From the NCBI GenBank assembly GCA_031308135.1, contig JAHLJT010009436.1, positions 161,422,885 through 161,486,884 of the forward strand: 64,000 bases of DNA, read 5' to 3'. The notes beneath the pieces are model-generated. The model was not told the DNA's origin. It did not search any database and saw only the letters and a program-made list of their open reading frames with translations. Shown here piece after piece: positions 1 through 11,260 of this stretch. This DNA is from Acheta domesticus. Taxonomy: Eukaryota > Arthropoda > Insecta > Orthoptera > Gryllidae. Position 1 is the stretch's first letter, and each line of letters starts with the position of its first letter. The position numbers and the translations under genes are program-made.

Positions 1-1100
1 GGAAAGGAAAGATACTATATTTAGAAGAGGATGCGGAATGTAAGAATGGAGTCTCCCCTACGTTTTCTAAAAAATGAATTCAAATAGAGACAAAAAAATT
101 CTGTTAGCCTTGTGCATAATTAGCTGATGTGGGCGAATTTTTTAATGAAGAAAGAAAGAAAGAAAGAAAGAAAAGAAAAAAGAAATGTATGTGAAGGAGG
201 AAAGTTTATGGTGATGGATTCACTCCCAGAAGAACCTTCTTCGTATTGGAAGGTCAAAATATTCAGACAAAATAATCCAGGATAATTGTAATTAATAATA
301 ATTTTTTTGCGTTTTTCGTAACGTGCAGTCTCTATACATTATTAATAAAATTAATTAAAAAATTATACACCATAATCAATTTTTATTTTAAATATTGTTC
401 TATTTTTTCTGAAATATTTTGGAGAAAATGATTGTACATATATATGTACACATATTTTGCTTTTTACTTTCTCGCTCGTCTTCTACCACTAAAATGTTAA
501 AGATAAAGATTGTTTCCCTTAATGAAGTGTTCCTTCAAGATAGATTTTGAAATAAGGTCATGTACAATTTTTCGAAAATTGGAGTACTTTTTGCGTAAAA
601 AGACTGTCGATAAAGTGCGTACTGTTTTAGCACCGCTATTATTTTTTATAATCAATACCGTTCCGTACTAATCAGTAAGCAAAATATGGGAGCTTTAGTG
701 ATTCTTGGTTCACGTTACCTGTTTAGCGTCTGTTATTTTTAAAGAGGCCCGGGTTACCGTGCCTACTTTAACAAGATGTTCAAGTGACTGCGATCAGCCT
801 TATAATGAAATTAAAACGTGTGTGTTGCGTATTGAATGATGGCACCATTTGCTTTTCTGCAAATGGGGTAGACCAGCCCGCGTTCGTTGCGCTGCCCGCT
901 GTTGGACGGGATGCACCTGCGTTCCGAATGCACGGTCCAATCAGCATTGGTGCGGCGCGGCGTCTGAACTCAGTGGGTCTGTTGTGTATGGTTGTCGCCT
1001 TGTCCAAGCGAAGTCTATTTTGGATCGTATCTGCATGAGAAGTGTTGTGCATCCAAGACGTTATTAACGAAATTGTGTGTTTAGCCCTATTCACTGTTCT
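1..1100. other. AT-rich intergenic DNA, no gene seen
   Basis: No coding signal or known repeat is recognised. It holds one AAAG microsatellite near its start. The part from about 780 to 1080 is GC-balanced and open in several frames, but no family resemblance or codon pattern supports a gene. Confidence 0.5.
147..184. repeat. (AAAG)n microsatellite
   Basis: About six GAAA units run in tandem and then degrade into an A-rich purine tract. Confidence 0.85.
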
Positions 1101-1103
1101 GTA

Positions 1104-1320
1104 AACGAAGAAAGGAGCGAACGGAGCTCCCAGCGCAACGTCTCCGTCTGTTTCCCGAAGTGCTTCACGCCCCGCCCGACCCGCCCCCTCCCCTTTTCAC
1201 CCCCCTCCTCTCCCCGCGCCGCCCCGCCCCGCCCCCCCCCGCCCCGCGCCGCCCCCCCGCCCCGCGCCGCCCCGCCCCATGCCACCACCCCTTGCAAATG
1301 AAATCGCGGAGGGGACTCGT
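1104..1320. other. C-rich, CpG-rich islet
   Basis: The + strand has runs of C separated by single G (CCCCGCC type), so the - strand is G-rich and could form G-quadruplexes. Open frames on both strands here are proline/arginine or glycine-rich low complexity and are not accepted as genes. It is flanked on both sides by AT-rich DNA. Confidence 0.6.
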
Positions 1321-2834
1321 GTGCGAAGGAGCTTTCTTTTTCGCCTGTTTTGTCTGCTTTACACGGGAGACCGGTTTCCAAATGCATTGTCGCATCCGCA
1401 GACTGGTAAGGCTCTTTACAGGCTTCGGTGGCCTACCTAGTTTCACGTGCCCCTAACAGCGCAGTTTGGAGCGGTCGGTTCCGTTGCCTCGTGTTGTTCG
1501 CTTTCTTAAATCCTCACTCCCATGATATGCTGTTGCCTGTTTCCGCTTGAGTGTCTATTCTGTTTCGTTGTCATGTTTTTTTTATCATGAATGTCAAGGG
1601 CCTTTAACATTAATGGTTTTCTGTATTTGACTTTTAATACGTGGGCTACGATATTAAACCCGTAATTCTTTGTATATTAGTTCTTTTGATCAGTTGTATG
1701 TCTACCAGAGGCGGTTTTAATTTGCTGTCAACAAGAAGAAAATATTATGCTTGTTTTTTTGTTGTTTTTTTACATAGGATAGTGAAACTCGTTCTATAAA
1801 TTCTTATATTTTATCTTTCTGTCATTTTGTGTCTGCTTAATTTATATAAAAATAATTAAAGAAACTCCAAAGTCACACTGTTACTATATCACTATAAGAT
1901 GTGCTCTTGTAGTATATCGAACAAAATTACATAGTCTGTAATACGTTATACGTCTGTAATATGTTATACGTGGCGTAACGCCAACGTGGTTTGTAATAGT
2001 ACGAACAACTGAAATATTAATTTCACAAAATAGTCTCATGAATTATATTTCTTCAGAAGATTGCTTTTTGTCACTTCAATCAGTATACAAAAATGCCACT
2101 TTCATTATGGTTATTGTAACGTACGTTAAAGAATCTTGCGAAGTTAATCAACTATTGAGATCGAGTGTTGCATTGCTCACCCTGTATCGTCGCTTTTCCG
2201 GAAAACTGTGGCAACTCAAAAAATTCGAAAGTTGAGATTTTAAGGTGAATTAGTGTTGTTTTTTTTAAATAAGTCTTTATCTGTTATTGTAACTATTGCA
2301 TCCATCAACAGGCGCATCGCTATTTCATTGACAGTTCCATTATTTTTATGGGCTAATGTCCAAAAATTCAGAGTTTTATGGAAACCATTTTCATAAATTA
2401 AAAACTTAAAAGATTTAAACAATTTGTTGTATAACTTGAATATTGTCGATTAATAGGAAGGAAATGAAATTACGGGAAAATTAACACAAGCTCTTCTGTA
2501 CAAAAGCTTTTTGTGTTACCACAGTATTACGGAAAAGAGACAATACGTTACATGACTGATGTAAGGCAGTCTTTTTGCGTAATAAATTAAATCCGTCGAA
2601 GTTTTGGCCTTTTTCAATTATCTATAATTCAGAAAAAAAATTAGAACGCCGATCCCTTTAGCTGATCCACAAATCAGACGCTGGTTTTGATCATTTTCAG
2701 AAAAGAAATAGAATCACATTTAAGGCACGCCACCTGCGAACGTCGAGATTATTACTTAAGTGCATAAGGCATCCTTCCGCAACGTGCATGATGCTTTCCG
2801 GTGTTTATCGAAAGAGGAAATTGTGTGTAGAATA
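1321..2834. other. AT-rich intergenic DNA, no gene seen
   Basis: No repeat family or coding exon is recognised. Short open frames such as 2038-2235 have no recognisable motif. Confidence 0.45.
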
Positions 2835-2989
2835 GGGGCCGTCCATAAATTATATAACGCAAATTTCGTGTATTTTCAATCCCCCCTCTCCCTTGTAACG
2901 CCTTTCTCTATCTCTATGTAACGCGGCCTAAGGCTGCCTCAGACTCCCCTCCCTACCCCTTTAGCGTTACGTAATTTTTGGATGATCCC
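2835..2989. mobile_element. 155-bp MITE with 26-bp inverted termini
   Basis: The left end begins GGGGCCGTCCATAAATTA. The right end, read on the other strand, begins GGGATCATCCAAAAATTA, and 20 of 26 terminal positions match. An ATA trinucleotide flanks both sides and may be the target duplication. The interior is C-rich and carries TGTAACGC-type repeats. Its ends resemble a MITE type I remember as common in insect genomes. It is too short to code for protein, so it would depend on a transposase from elsewhere. Confidence 0.75.
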
Positions 2990-3130
2990 ATAATTCCGTG
3001 TGAAGGTAAATTACTTAAAATAAGTACTAAATTGTTTACATTTCACTGCCGTAATGTGTTTGGCTTGTTGACCTTCGACCCTTGTGACAAGAATCAACCG
3101 TAAACATTAAAGCAATTTTATCACATGGAC

Positions 3131-3661
3131 CTGGAGAGATGGCTCAGTGCATCAACCTGATGTCACTGCAGTCCCTCTGACCGGGAGGCCCTACGCTTCC
3201 ACTCCCGACGGCGGCAGGATTTTCGGCACTACCTTGTCAGCTAGGTCGAATTCAGTCGCTGTCTGGAGGAGAATTCTAGCGGCCGGCTGCTCGAATCGGT
3301 AGTTTTCTGTGGTTTCTCTGATCAACACCAGGCGAATGCCGAAGCAGTACCCTAACAAACGGGCCATGGACCGCGCGCCATCTTTTCTTCCTCTTCCTTG
3401 TCCTATCCTCATCCTTAAACACACACATTTACCCTAACATGCACTATACTACCACTCATGCCGGGAGACCGGTCGGAAGCGGGGCGGTGCCCCATTGGTG
3501 GGAGATACCTGGTTGAGGGAAAACCCCGCTAGTCGACGGTAGGTCGGCGCCAGATCTCACCATCCATCGGGGAAAAGATCATCCCCACCTCCCGAGAAAA
3601 AAATGCACTACACTTACGGGACTAATGACCTAAGTAGTTGTCACGAATCTATCTATCCATC
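3131..3661 (+). mobile_element. SINE-1 copy A (tRNA-derived, near full length)
   Basis: It starts with a tRNA-like head. The A box TGGCTCAGTGCA is at 3140-3151, and a decayed B box is at 3195-3205, aligned to GGTTCGAGTCC in better copies. The body contains the family landmarks ATCAACACCAGGCGAATGC, GGACCGCGCGC and ACCCCGCTAGTCGACGGTAG. It ends in short ATCT/ATCC repeats. RNA polymerase III would transcribe such an element and a LINE reverse transcriptase would move it. Open frames inside it are incidental. Confidence 0.85.
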
Positions 3662-3890
3662 CCATGGAGACAGGTGCGCTGTTTGAGAGGCGGAGCTCGC
3701 CCGCGTCCGGTAGCCGGGCGCGGCCGGAGAGCTCCCGGCGCGGCGCCGTGTGGGAAAAGTGGCTGAGGGCCGTAAAGCGCGCGAGGGCGCGGCGGCGTTT
3801 GCCGAGCGGGCGCGCGTGTTTGCGCGGGGCACCGCCGCCTTCCTAATTCCGGCGGCGGGGCGGGTCGCAGAGGTCGACACACACGAGAGC
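3662..3890. other. CpG-rich islet
   Basis: This GC-rich stretch abuts the tail of SINE-1 copy A and holds many CG dinucleotides, such as GGCGCGGCGCCG. Frames are open on both strands because stop codons are scarce. No gene is called. Confidence 0.55.
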
Positions 3891-4586
3891 ACCCCAAGTA
3901 ATGATGGTAACTGTAATGATGCGGCTTCAGTGGAGGAAATGTGGGTTATTGTGGCCAAGGCACATCGCGGACTGTTGCCCCGGTGTTCGGAGGGACGTAG
4001 AGAAGGTAGGTGTGGAATTTAGATGGCGAAGAAATCCCTCGCGTTCCTTCTCTCGCAAGGGAAGAAACATGCTACAAAAGGGGCTGTTACAAAAGAACGG
4101 CCAGATGACTTGAAACGGAAATGCTGATGTTGCTGCTTTTGTACAATATTCCAGATGCTATTATTACGAAGTTCAGGTATCAGTAGAGCCCGGATGTTCA
4201 GATTTTTATTTTGCCTAAAATAGGCAGTGAAAATGACATTTTGTTTTCAGTAAAATGGGCACACGCACTGTTCAGGCATGTGATCGGTTATTTTGACATC
4301 CATACCGAACTATGTTGGAGAGTGTGGATAGTAAATAGAATTGATTCGCATTCATTTCACAGACGTTAGTTAAGTCGTCCGGGAGCTGTAGCGACCCAAC
4401 CCGTCATTATTACAAGAGGCTTTAATGTTAACGCCGACTGTGAGAAAGCAGATGTGCCCTACTTCAGGCGCGCGCAATTCGTACCCCCGTGACGATTCCT
4501 TCTCGTGCAGCATTCGGTAGCATCAACATTAATGTATGACTTTCGCTAGGCGTTTTGATTCATTTCAGTGTGAGGTGTACATAAGG
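3891..4586. other. intergenic DNA, no gene seen
   Basis: Mixed composition. No repeat or exon is recognised between the islet and the mariner element. Confidence 0.4.
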
Positions 4587-4588
4587 TA

Positions 4589-5256
4589 CGAGGGTTGTGC
4601 CAAAAGTAAGGTTCCCATATTTTTTATAAATAGAAAACATTATTTATTGTTATTAATCTATACATCGTTGAAAAGCTTACACTGTTGTCTATTTTTCAAC
4701 ATAGTCTCCATTTTTTCGACGGTGAAGATGGTGCTCCCGCCAATCCCTTGAGGATTGCGATAACCCAACGTTTCTGTTAAAATTCTTTCTCTCAATTGTG
4801 CCGAGGGAAGCTTCAGGTATGCGTTTAACAAGTTCACGGACAGTGACCTTCCTCAGTTCACTATTGATCTTCTGGGCAATCGCATCCGAAACCGGTAGTC
4901 TTCATCGTGAACTTCCGTGCGACCCTTAGCAAAAGCCCTGCACCATTTGTGGACATGCTGAACGGACATGCACTCTTCACCATAAACCTCAGTCAGTTGC
5001 CGATGAATCTTCACTGGCGGTAACTTCCTTGCATGGAGAAACCGGATTACTCTTCGAACCTTGTACTTGGCGGGGACGGCGATCAACATTTCCATTTATG
5101 ACGGCTGCCAAGCGAACACTGAGCGACGTAGCGAATCGCGGATGGGCGGGTTCGAGAGGGAGAAACCACTGCACCCGACACTGTTGTCGGATTTAGCCTA
5201 GCACCTTCCCTCGAGGCTGCAGCTCTTTGGGAATCTTACTTTTGGTACAACCTACG
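4589..5256 (-). mobile_element. mariner-like element, internally deleted
   Basis: TA dinucleotides at 4587-4588 and 5257-5258 flank ~28-bp inverted termini: CGAGGGTTGTGCCAAAAGTA on the left and CGTAGGTTGTACCAAAAGTA on the right read in reverse. TA duplication and this terminus style are typical of Tc1/mariner. At 668 bp it is about half the usual 1.3 kb. The interior carries only the N-terminal part of a transposase on the - strand joined to its last residues, so the catalytic core is gone. It could have moved only with transposase supplied by other copies. Confidence 0.92.
4689..5095 (-). pseudogene. mariner transposase remnant, N-terminal DNA-binding part
   Basis: An ATG at 5095 opens an 80-residue frame. 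It contains VIRFLHARKLPPVKIHRQL, then VYGEECMSVQHVHKWCRAF and KGRTEVHDED. This order is characteristic of the helix-turn-helix region of mariner transposases. Near 4880 the reading shifts by one base into AIAQKINSELRKVTVRELV. The frame then jumps to a C-terminal GDYVEK-like end and a stop at 4689-4691. The DDD catalytic domain of the ~345-residue family protein is missing. It is non-functional as a transposase. Confidence 0.88.
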
Positions 5257-5339
5257 TAGTTTAGCTAGCGTAGGTCTTTCTTGCATGCCATCGTGAATTG
5301 TAATGTTACCTCTGCCGTCTCCTGAGAGTAATCCTTGCA

Positions 5340-5429
5340 TTGAAGAGACCGATAGCCGCTGTGGGCTGGGCGTTGACCGGGGACTCCGCGCCACCGCCCC
5401 GCTGCCTCGGCGGACGCACATGAGAAGAC
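5340..5429. other. short GC islet with a core shared with 7681-7713
   Basis: The segment 5363-5395 matches 7681-7713 in 30 of 33 positions, including GGGCTGGGCGTTG, then CCGGGGAC and CCGCGCC. This is unlikely by chance and suggests a shared dispersed unit or binding site. It directly abuts the repeat copy at 5430. Confidence 0.5.
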
Positions 5430-6001
5430 ACATCGTCTCCTGTATTATTTCAGTGGTATACCCTCCCTGTGCGGCTCTCACACGCAACCAATCTTTACAA
5501 GTGAGATCTCCAAAGAAAGAGAATTTCACGGAGACGTGACGAATTGCGCTTTGACTTAAAAAATATTATTCATATAAAATGGTACGCGGAACTCACGTCA
5601 GGGTTTTTGAATTCATACCGTTAAAAACTCCTAAACGAAGCGTTCTAGGGCCTTAAAAAATCAAATTTTGAGGCCAAAGGACTTAAAGAAACCTTCCTCA
5701 CTCCGTAATCTATAGGATGAAATCTTCTTGACCAACCTATTACGTTTTTGCTGGTTCGACGCTACTCGATTCTATCCCCACTGTTCAGAGCCCGTAGAAT
5801 CCACAAGTGTATGTGAAATTCCTAATGACTTGATATTATAGGTGATTGAATTCCACGGATGTACCTCCTTGCTCGATAATAAACTGAAATAATAATATTT
5901 CGTAGTTACAAAGGTGTACTATATTGTTATCAATTAAAAGGTGACATGTAGAACACGTAATGGGGGATATGATGTTCTTGAAGAAACACATATATTACAG
6001 G
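5430..6001 (-). repeat. dispersed repeat family R3, copy a
   Basis: The reverse complement aligns along nearly its whole length with 23316-23914. Shared blocks include TTGATAACAATAT, TTATCGAGCAA, GAGGTACATCCGTG, GTCGAACCAG and CTAGAACGCTTCGTTT. A shorter relative is at 61850-62185. No protein frame is conserved between copies, so this is non-coding repeat sequence of undetermined class. Confidence 0.8.
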
Positions 6002-6201
6002 CTTAATATTGAACTGGACCCAACGTTTCTGTTTTCATCTTCCTTCATTTGAAGGAAGCGGGTGGGGGGGTAGCATGCTAGAGTTCTCGCTTGGATTCGC
6101 GAGTTCATACGAAACGTCACGTGAGTATTTCATTTCAGACGTTTTCGCGAAACATTCTTAGCGCTCACCCGAACTGCTCCACCCCCATTTCCTTGTGTCT
6201 T

Positions 6202-6425
6202 TATACTGCGATTTTTCTAACTTTACCCCTGAAGGCTCGTCTTCAGAATGGAATATTTAGCGGTATTTCGCGACGTTCTCAGTCGTACCACCAGGTATCG
6301 CATAATCGTGACCGTATCAAGCAGTGGTTGCGATCATGCGACTTTTAGCGGTACGAGGGAGAAAGACGCGAAATGCCGTGTGATATTCCATCGTAGAAGG
6401 GCAGAGATAGAAAAATCGCACTATA
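6202..6425. mobile_element. palindromic MITE, family F1 copy 1
   Basis: The ends are inverted: TATACTGCGATTTTTCTA on the left and TATAGTGCGATTTTTCTA read from the right. The arms stay complementary inward (AATGGAATAT against TGATATTCCAT), so the whole 224-bp unit can fold back. A second copy in the opposite orientation lies at 49059-49295. There is no coding capacity. The superfamily is not determined because the flanks show no clear duplication. Confidence 0.85.
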
Positions 6426-6439
6426 AACGCATGTTAATC

Positions 6440-6715
6440 CTTTGGGGAACGTGATGGCAAAGCTGCACGTGCCGCCCCCGCCGCCCCGAGCGCAGGCGCG
6501 GGCGGAGGCCTTCCGGCCTGCGGCGCTGGACGTCCCTCGGCGCTCTCACGGGAGTGGCGGCTTGTTCCCGAATTTTATTTGGCTTCGGCAAACACATACC
6601 AGGAAGGCGGCGGCGGCGGCACGCCTGTGTGCTTTGTGGGCAGCTCAATGGCGGCGTGGGGGCGGGGCGCACACTGCCCCCAAATGCGCCGTAAAGCGCG
6701 CCTCGACAAGAAACA
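6440..6715. other. CpG-rich islet
   Basis: GC-rich sequence with GGCGG runs, starting 15 bases past the MITE. It contains AATGGCGGC at 6648-6656, the core recognised by YY1/Pho proteins, but one site proves nothing. Open frames on both strands are composition effects. Confidence 0.5.
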
Positions 6716-7487
6716 TCTATCGGGGGAACGTGTTGCATCTGCGAGTTAACACACTTCGAAAATTTATGTTTCACGATCCGCTCATTTTTAATTTTTACAT
6801 TGCCCAGAAAACATTTCCATTTGCAAGACTACCTCCTGAGGTTCGTGCTGGTGTATTGTGCTGTGTGTGTGTCCTGATTTTTGACTAAGATAACGCTAAC
6901 TTCCGTCATGGAGGCGGCGCGGCTGGAGAATATAAGAGTTGGTTTATTTGTGATTACTAACGAGGCGTGCATTTCAAACGCAATTGATTTTTAAAAAAAT
7001 GTCAACCCAGGAAAGTAGGTGCACCTGGAAAATCGAAATGAAGGCTTCACGAGGCATGGATTTGTGAAAGTTTGGGGAACGTTTTGTAAACGTTTACCAA
7101 CAATATCACACATTTTTGGTAAACGTTTTTGTTGTGACATTTCATTTCTCTTATTCGCTTGAAATGATTGTTTGGAAATCGGAAACCGTGAAGTTTTCGG
7201 ACCATTGTCGAACGTTGACCCAAAGTAATAAAAATCAATATCGATACATGTTAAATATATTTATCAATAAATTGAAGTGTATGTCACGGTTTTTCTAGCA
7301 ACCTGATCACATTACCACGACAATCCAAAATGATGAGAAATACGTATAGAACTTGACTATATAATTCTCCTAATTAATGTTATTTAATGAGTAAAATTAT
7401 AGGAATATTGTTATTTTATTTCGTGCACGTCCTGTGGTTCCCCCTAATTGCAGGTGAAACCAATGAAATCCCTGCTGCGCCCTCTGT
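6716..7487. other. AT-rich intergenic DNA with a hairpin
   Basis: Nothing gene-like is seen apart from the perfect inverted repeat listed at 7088-7128. Confidence 0.4.
7088..7128. repeat. 13-bp perfect inverted repeat
   Basis: AAACGTTTACCAA at 7088-7100 is mirrored by TTGGTAAACGTTT at 7116-7128 with a 15-base loop. It could be the core of a small foldback element. No runs of T or gene context suggest a terminator. Confidence 0.7.
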
Positions 7488-7760
7488 GTGTATCATTGCG
7501 CGCGACTGCTCTGCACGGGGTGGCGAGGCGCGCGCCAGCGTACGGCCCCTGCGTGGGTGCGTGCATGCGGGCGGCGGGCGCAGGTGCCGCCCCTCCCCCG
7601 CTCCTGCCCCGCCCCCGCCCCGCCCCGCCCGCACAGGTCGCCGCCGCGCAGCCTGCTCCCGCGTGTTCGATTGCCGGCTGGGGCTGGGCGTTGCCCGGGG
7701 ACGCCGCGCCGCCCGGCCGCTGCCGCAGCGCTGCCCCAGCGGACGTACTCGCCAAGACCT
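7488..7760. other. C-rich, CpG-rich islet
   Basis: It includes a CCCCGCCCC tract at about 7600-7630 and the 33-bp core at 7681-7713 shared with 5363-5395. Long open frames on both strands translate to Pro/Ala/Arg low complexity and are rejected as genes. GTTGCCCGGGGAC inside the core fits the loose RFX X-box consensus. Confidence 0.55.
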
Positions 7761-8283
7761 ACATTCTCAATGAACGCCTTTTTGTGCACTTAAAGCGCTA
7801 CTTCTGTTCTGTTAATCGGTCCTTATGTGGTGGTTTCTCGGACTTCGCGGATATACACTTTTTAGGACGAGTTCTGTAAAGCGCTAATGCGATAATACGC
7901 TGTAATAGACATGCCTGTACTTTGCAATTCTGGTCACCACACCAGTGGGAATGGGACTACCAACGTATACACTTCGTGCACAAATTAAGTGAATATCTAT
8001 GTTGGCAGAAAAAAAGTGTTTGTAGTTACTTTATTACAGTACAGAAGTCGGTACTTTGGGAGCTGAGTATGTTAAAAAAAAACGTAAACAACTCCGTCGA
8101 AATGGAAATGTTTTTGGACTTGCTTATGTACCAACCTCGTGCAAAAAACCGTCCAATTTCGTCCTTGACACATAACCTACCATCCCGAGGATCTAATATT
8201 TATTTTACATTTACAATGCGTTTGCAGAAGTTGCGTTTTAAAGACAAAAGCAGAATATCGATCCGAACGAATTGCAACCACTT
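7761..8283. other. intergenic DNA, no gene accepted
   Basis: A frame open from 7922 to 8335 runs into SINE-1 copy B and shows no recognisable motif, so I treat it as chance. Confidence 0.4.
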
Positions 8284-8637
8284 ACGGGACAAGCTGGGAC
8301 TACTTTACCGACATGTGTGGTTGTGTAGTGCATGAAAGTGTAAATGTACATTCGTAACTAAGAGATGAGGATAGGACAAGAAAGAGGAAGGAAAGATCGT
8401 GCGCTGTCCATGGCCCCTTTTGTTTGGGTACTGCTTTGGTATTCGCCTCTTGTTGATCGTAGAAACCATGGAAAACCGATCAGAGCAACCAGCTGCTACA
8501 ATTCTCCTCCAGACGGCCCCTGAATTCAGACTAGCTATCTCGTTAATGTCAAAAACCTGTCACCGTCGAGAATCGAAGACGGAACCTCCCATTTTGAGGC
8601 ATTGCAACATCGGATGATGCCCTGAGGCTCCTAAGTC
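8284..8637 (-). mobile_element. SINE-1 copy B, diverged and 3'-truncated
   Basis: On the + strand it shows the reversed family order: GACATGTGTGG, then GAGGATAGGACAAG, ATTCGCCTCTTGTTGATCG, AATTCTCCTCCAGACGGC and GATGCCCTGAGGC. The tail half of the family is missing. Substitutions are more numerous than in copies E or G, so it is an older copy. Confidence 0.78.
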
Positions 8638-9290
8638 GGTACTTCATTTAGATTTTTTTCTCTTTGTTGGAGATCGCTTACGTCAGAAATAATTCCAAAA
8701 AAAATATTCAAACCATCTTACCACTCCCAAATGTATTATGCGTATTATGGACAAGATGAAGATGATCTGAAATATGTTTTTGTTTGTATTTCTGTTGTTT
8801 TCTTTATTTTTATTTTTTTATTCTGAACGAAGAAAATTTACAATATGAAACGTTATGTAATGAAAATATGGAATTCGTGTTGCCTCGGGAGCATTCATCG
8901 TCGAAATATTTTCTGAGAGAGAAACGCCACTCACTATTTGTGGAGCACCTCGAGGACACAGCTGTCCGTTTTACACGGACCAGCTACGTTTCATGAGCGT
9001 ACATCGGAAAAAATACGTTTATGCGTTGTTTGAGAAAATAGCGTATAAAGCGCGAATATTTTCCTTGGAAGGCAAAACTCTCACCAAGGAAACGAAAAAA
9101 AGCGTGTTTTTCATTTAGAACGAAAATAGTTTTTTAGATTGCTCGAAAATGTTACAAAAAGACGCAACAAAAAATAAGCTTTGGAATGAATGTGCGAAAG
9201 CTCATTTCCACAAAATGTTGCTTGAAACGAAGCACATCGAACTGCCCCATGGCTGAATAAATAGCTGTGTGCGTGGCTTTCTGCGAAAGT
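8638..9290. other. AT-rich intergenic DNA, no gene seen
   Basis: AT-rich with T-runs near 8800. No repeat family or exon is recognised. Confidence 0.4.
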
Positions 9291-9420
9291 AGAATTTTCT
9301 GTTCATCGTCGGCGTCTCCGCGCCTTGCTCCTTTTCTCGTCCGGCCGGCGCCCCTCGGGCGAGAAGTGGCTTTGCGGCCGCTCGCCCGCCTGCGATCGAC
9401 GACTAATTGTTTTCCTCGTT
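9291..9420. other. short CpG-rich islet
   Basis: About 130 bases of CG-rich sequence (CCGGCCGGCGCC type) in AT-rich surroundings. No gene is attached. Confidence 0.45.
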
Positions 9421-10610
9421 CTCCTTATTTTTATTTGTGTCGTCGCATGGCGTTCGCGTAGGCAAATTAACAAAGGGATTGCGACCGCAGAGGCGAAATT
9501 TTCACCGGACAAATTGAGTTTTGCGTCCAGTGTTTCGCCCGTTGCCACTGCCTGCAGCAGGTACTCTGCGCCGCCCTCTAGAATGTTTTGCACTAACATG
9601 TAAACCAAAGCATATGGATAAATGGATCACGTTTGGAGTGTGCTATATTGTTAGCTATGAAAAAAAACCGCTTTGTTCGAGCATTTGCAAGTCAGCGGTG
9701 ACGATCCGGGATGCGACTTCAGCAGTCGACATAAATCGTCCGTGAGGGTAGCCAGCCCAAACTTTTTTAAACGTATTTTTCACCAAAGTAGTTTAACTTG
9801 GATCACTTCGCTCTCGTACCTCGTACTAAATATTTATTCTTAAATAAATGAGCACATTTCGGACGTGTTCCATTTTTTCAATTCCTTTAGCTGTTTATTA
9901 AAAAAGACTTGCCTGCTGTGTGCCCCCCTGCCCCATGATCGCGCAGCACTCCGGCGGTCGTGGCACATCTCCCCAATGATGGCCCCGCGAGCGGGAAGTG
10001 ACCAGATCGCGTTCTGGATGTGACATCATGGGCGTTCGACCTCCTCAAAAGCACCGCATGACTCGTCGTGATTTTGATCTTTTGAATGCCCTCCCCCTCC
10101 CTTTACTAGTCTCTTACTCGGGCAGAAAGCCACGACGCAATCGGGGCTTTCTACCCTATGTTCTAAAAGACAAAATTGTGATTTTGATTAATGTCATACC
10201 AAATAATTTTTCATAATTTCATTGGTATTAAAATTTGTATGATTCTTACATGAAATGTTGAATTAATTAGAAATATAACTTAATATAGAATGCTCGTTGG
10301 GTAAATCAAATAATGGATGATATTGTACGGAGATTTCTGTCGATGCATCCCTCAGCCGCTGTCTACTGATGTCTATCCCAATCCAAAGGTCCTTTCTGTC
10401 CGCACATTACGTGAGAAGAGCCAACAATTACGTTAACGTGTCCGGCGACGGGCGTTTCATTTGCATACTCACGAATTCCCCTGCAATCTGTGGCGTGCTT
10501 CAAGACCGCAGTGCTCTTTGCATTGATTCTGGTTTGCATATCCCCCTTTCCTTCTCCCTAATAGAACCCCCATCCACTCCATATTTCAATTATGCTCCTT
10601 TGTGGAATCC
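9421..10610. other. intergenic DNA, no gene seen
   Basis: Mixed to AT-rich sequence. Short open frames on both strands carry no recognisable domain. Confidence 0.4.
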
Positions 10611-11260
10611 CAATTAGCACTTTCGCTGCCCTCGCGCCGCTCCCTTGTGTAGCCGGGAGCCACTGTGCTGTGTCGGTGCCCAGGCGTCCCACCGCCCGCC
10701 GCCTCGTCTTCGCTCGTTTGTGCGCGTTCTCTCCGCCCTGTCTGCGCCGTTGCCCCGACGACGTAATTAAATTAACCCGCTTAGACGATCAAGCGAGATG
10801 TTTTAGCAACTAATTCATAACTTCCTCGCGGGTTCTCCTTGCAGGGCAGCGCCAAACGAGAGGTAGGACTGGGTCGAACGGGGAGGGACGGAGGAAGGGT
10901 GGTTGGGATGAGGAGTTGGGCGGGGCCGGCAGACCGGGCCTTGGGGTGGTTAGGTCAGAGGTGGGCGGGGCGAAGATCGGGCAAGCACGGGTTGGAGTGT
11001 TGTGCGGATAGAGGGCAAAGAAGAGAGTTTGGCGGAGTAAGCCGTCGGACGAGACGGGGGTTTGACAGGGTAAGAGAGTTAAGCAGGAAAGAATTGGGCG
11101 GGTCGGTCATTTGAGCTAGACGGAAGATCTGACGGGGTGGGAGGAAGAGGTAGCGGGAGCGGGGTTGGGTTTTTGCCCGAGCTGTCGCTGTCTAGACGGC
11201 GACCTCCGCATCGCCTTCCCGGAGCCGTCTTCGTGGAAATCTCCGCCGTGTGGCAGTCCG
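10611..11260. other. broad GC-rich region, G-rich from 10850 to 11170
   Basis: A C-rich start (10620-10760) is followed by a strand switch to G-rich purine sequence (GGGCGGGGC-like from about 10918). Such a skew switch can mark transcription or R-loop-prone DNA. No gene structure is visible. Open frames up to 91 residues are low complexity. Confidence 0.4.

Noticed and set aside
7922..8335. 137-residue + frame in balanced DNA
   Set aside because: Its last part lies in a SINE-1 copy and the rest shows no family feature. A frame this long is plausible by chance in 64 kb.
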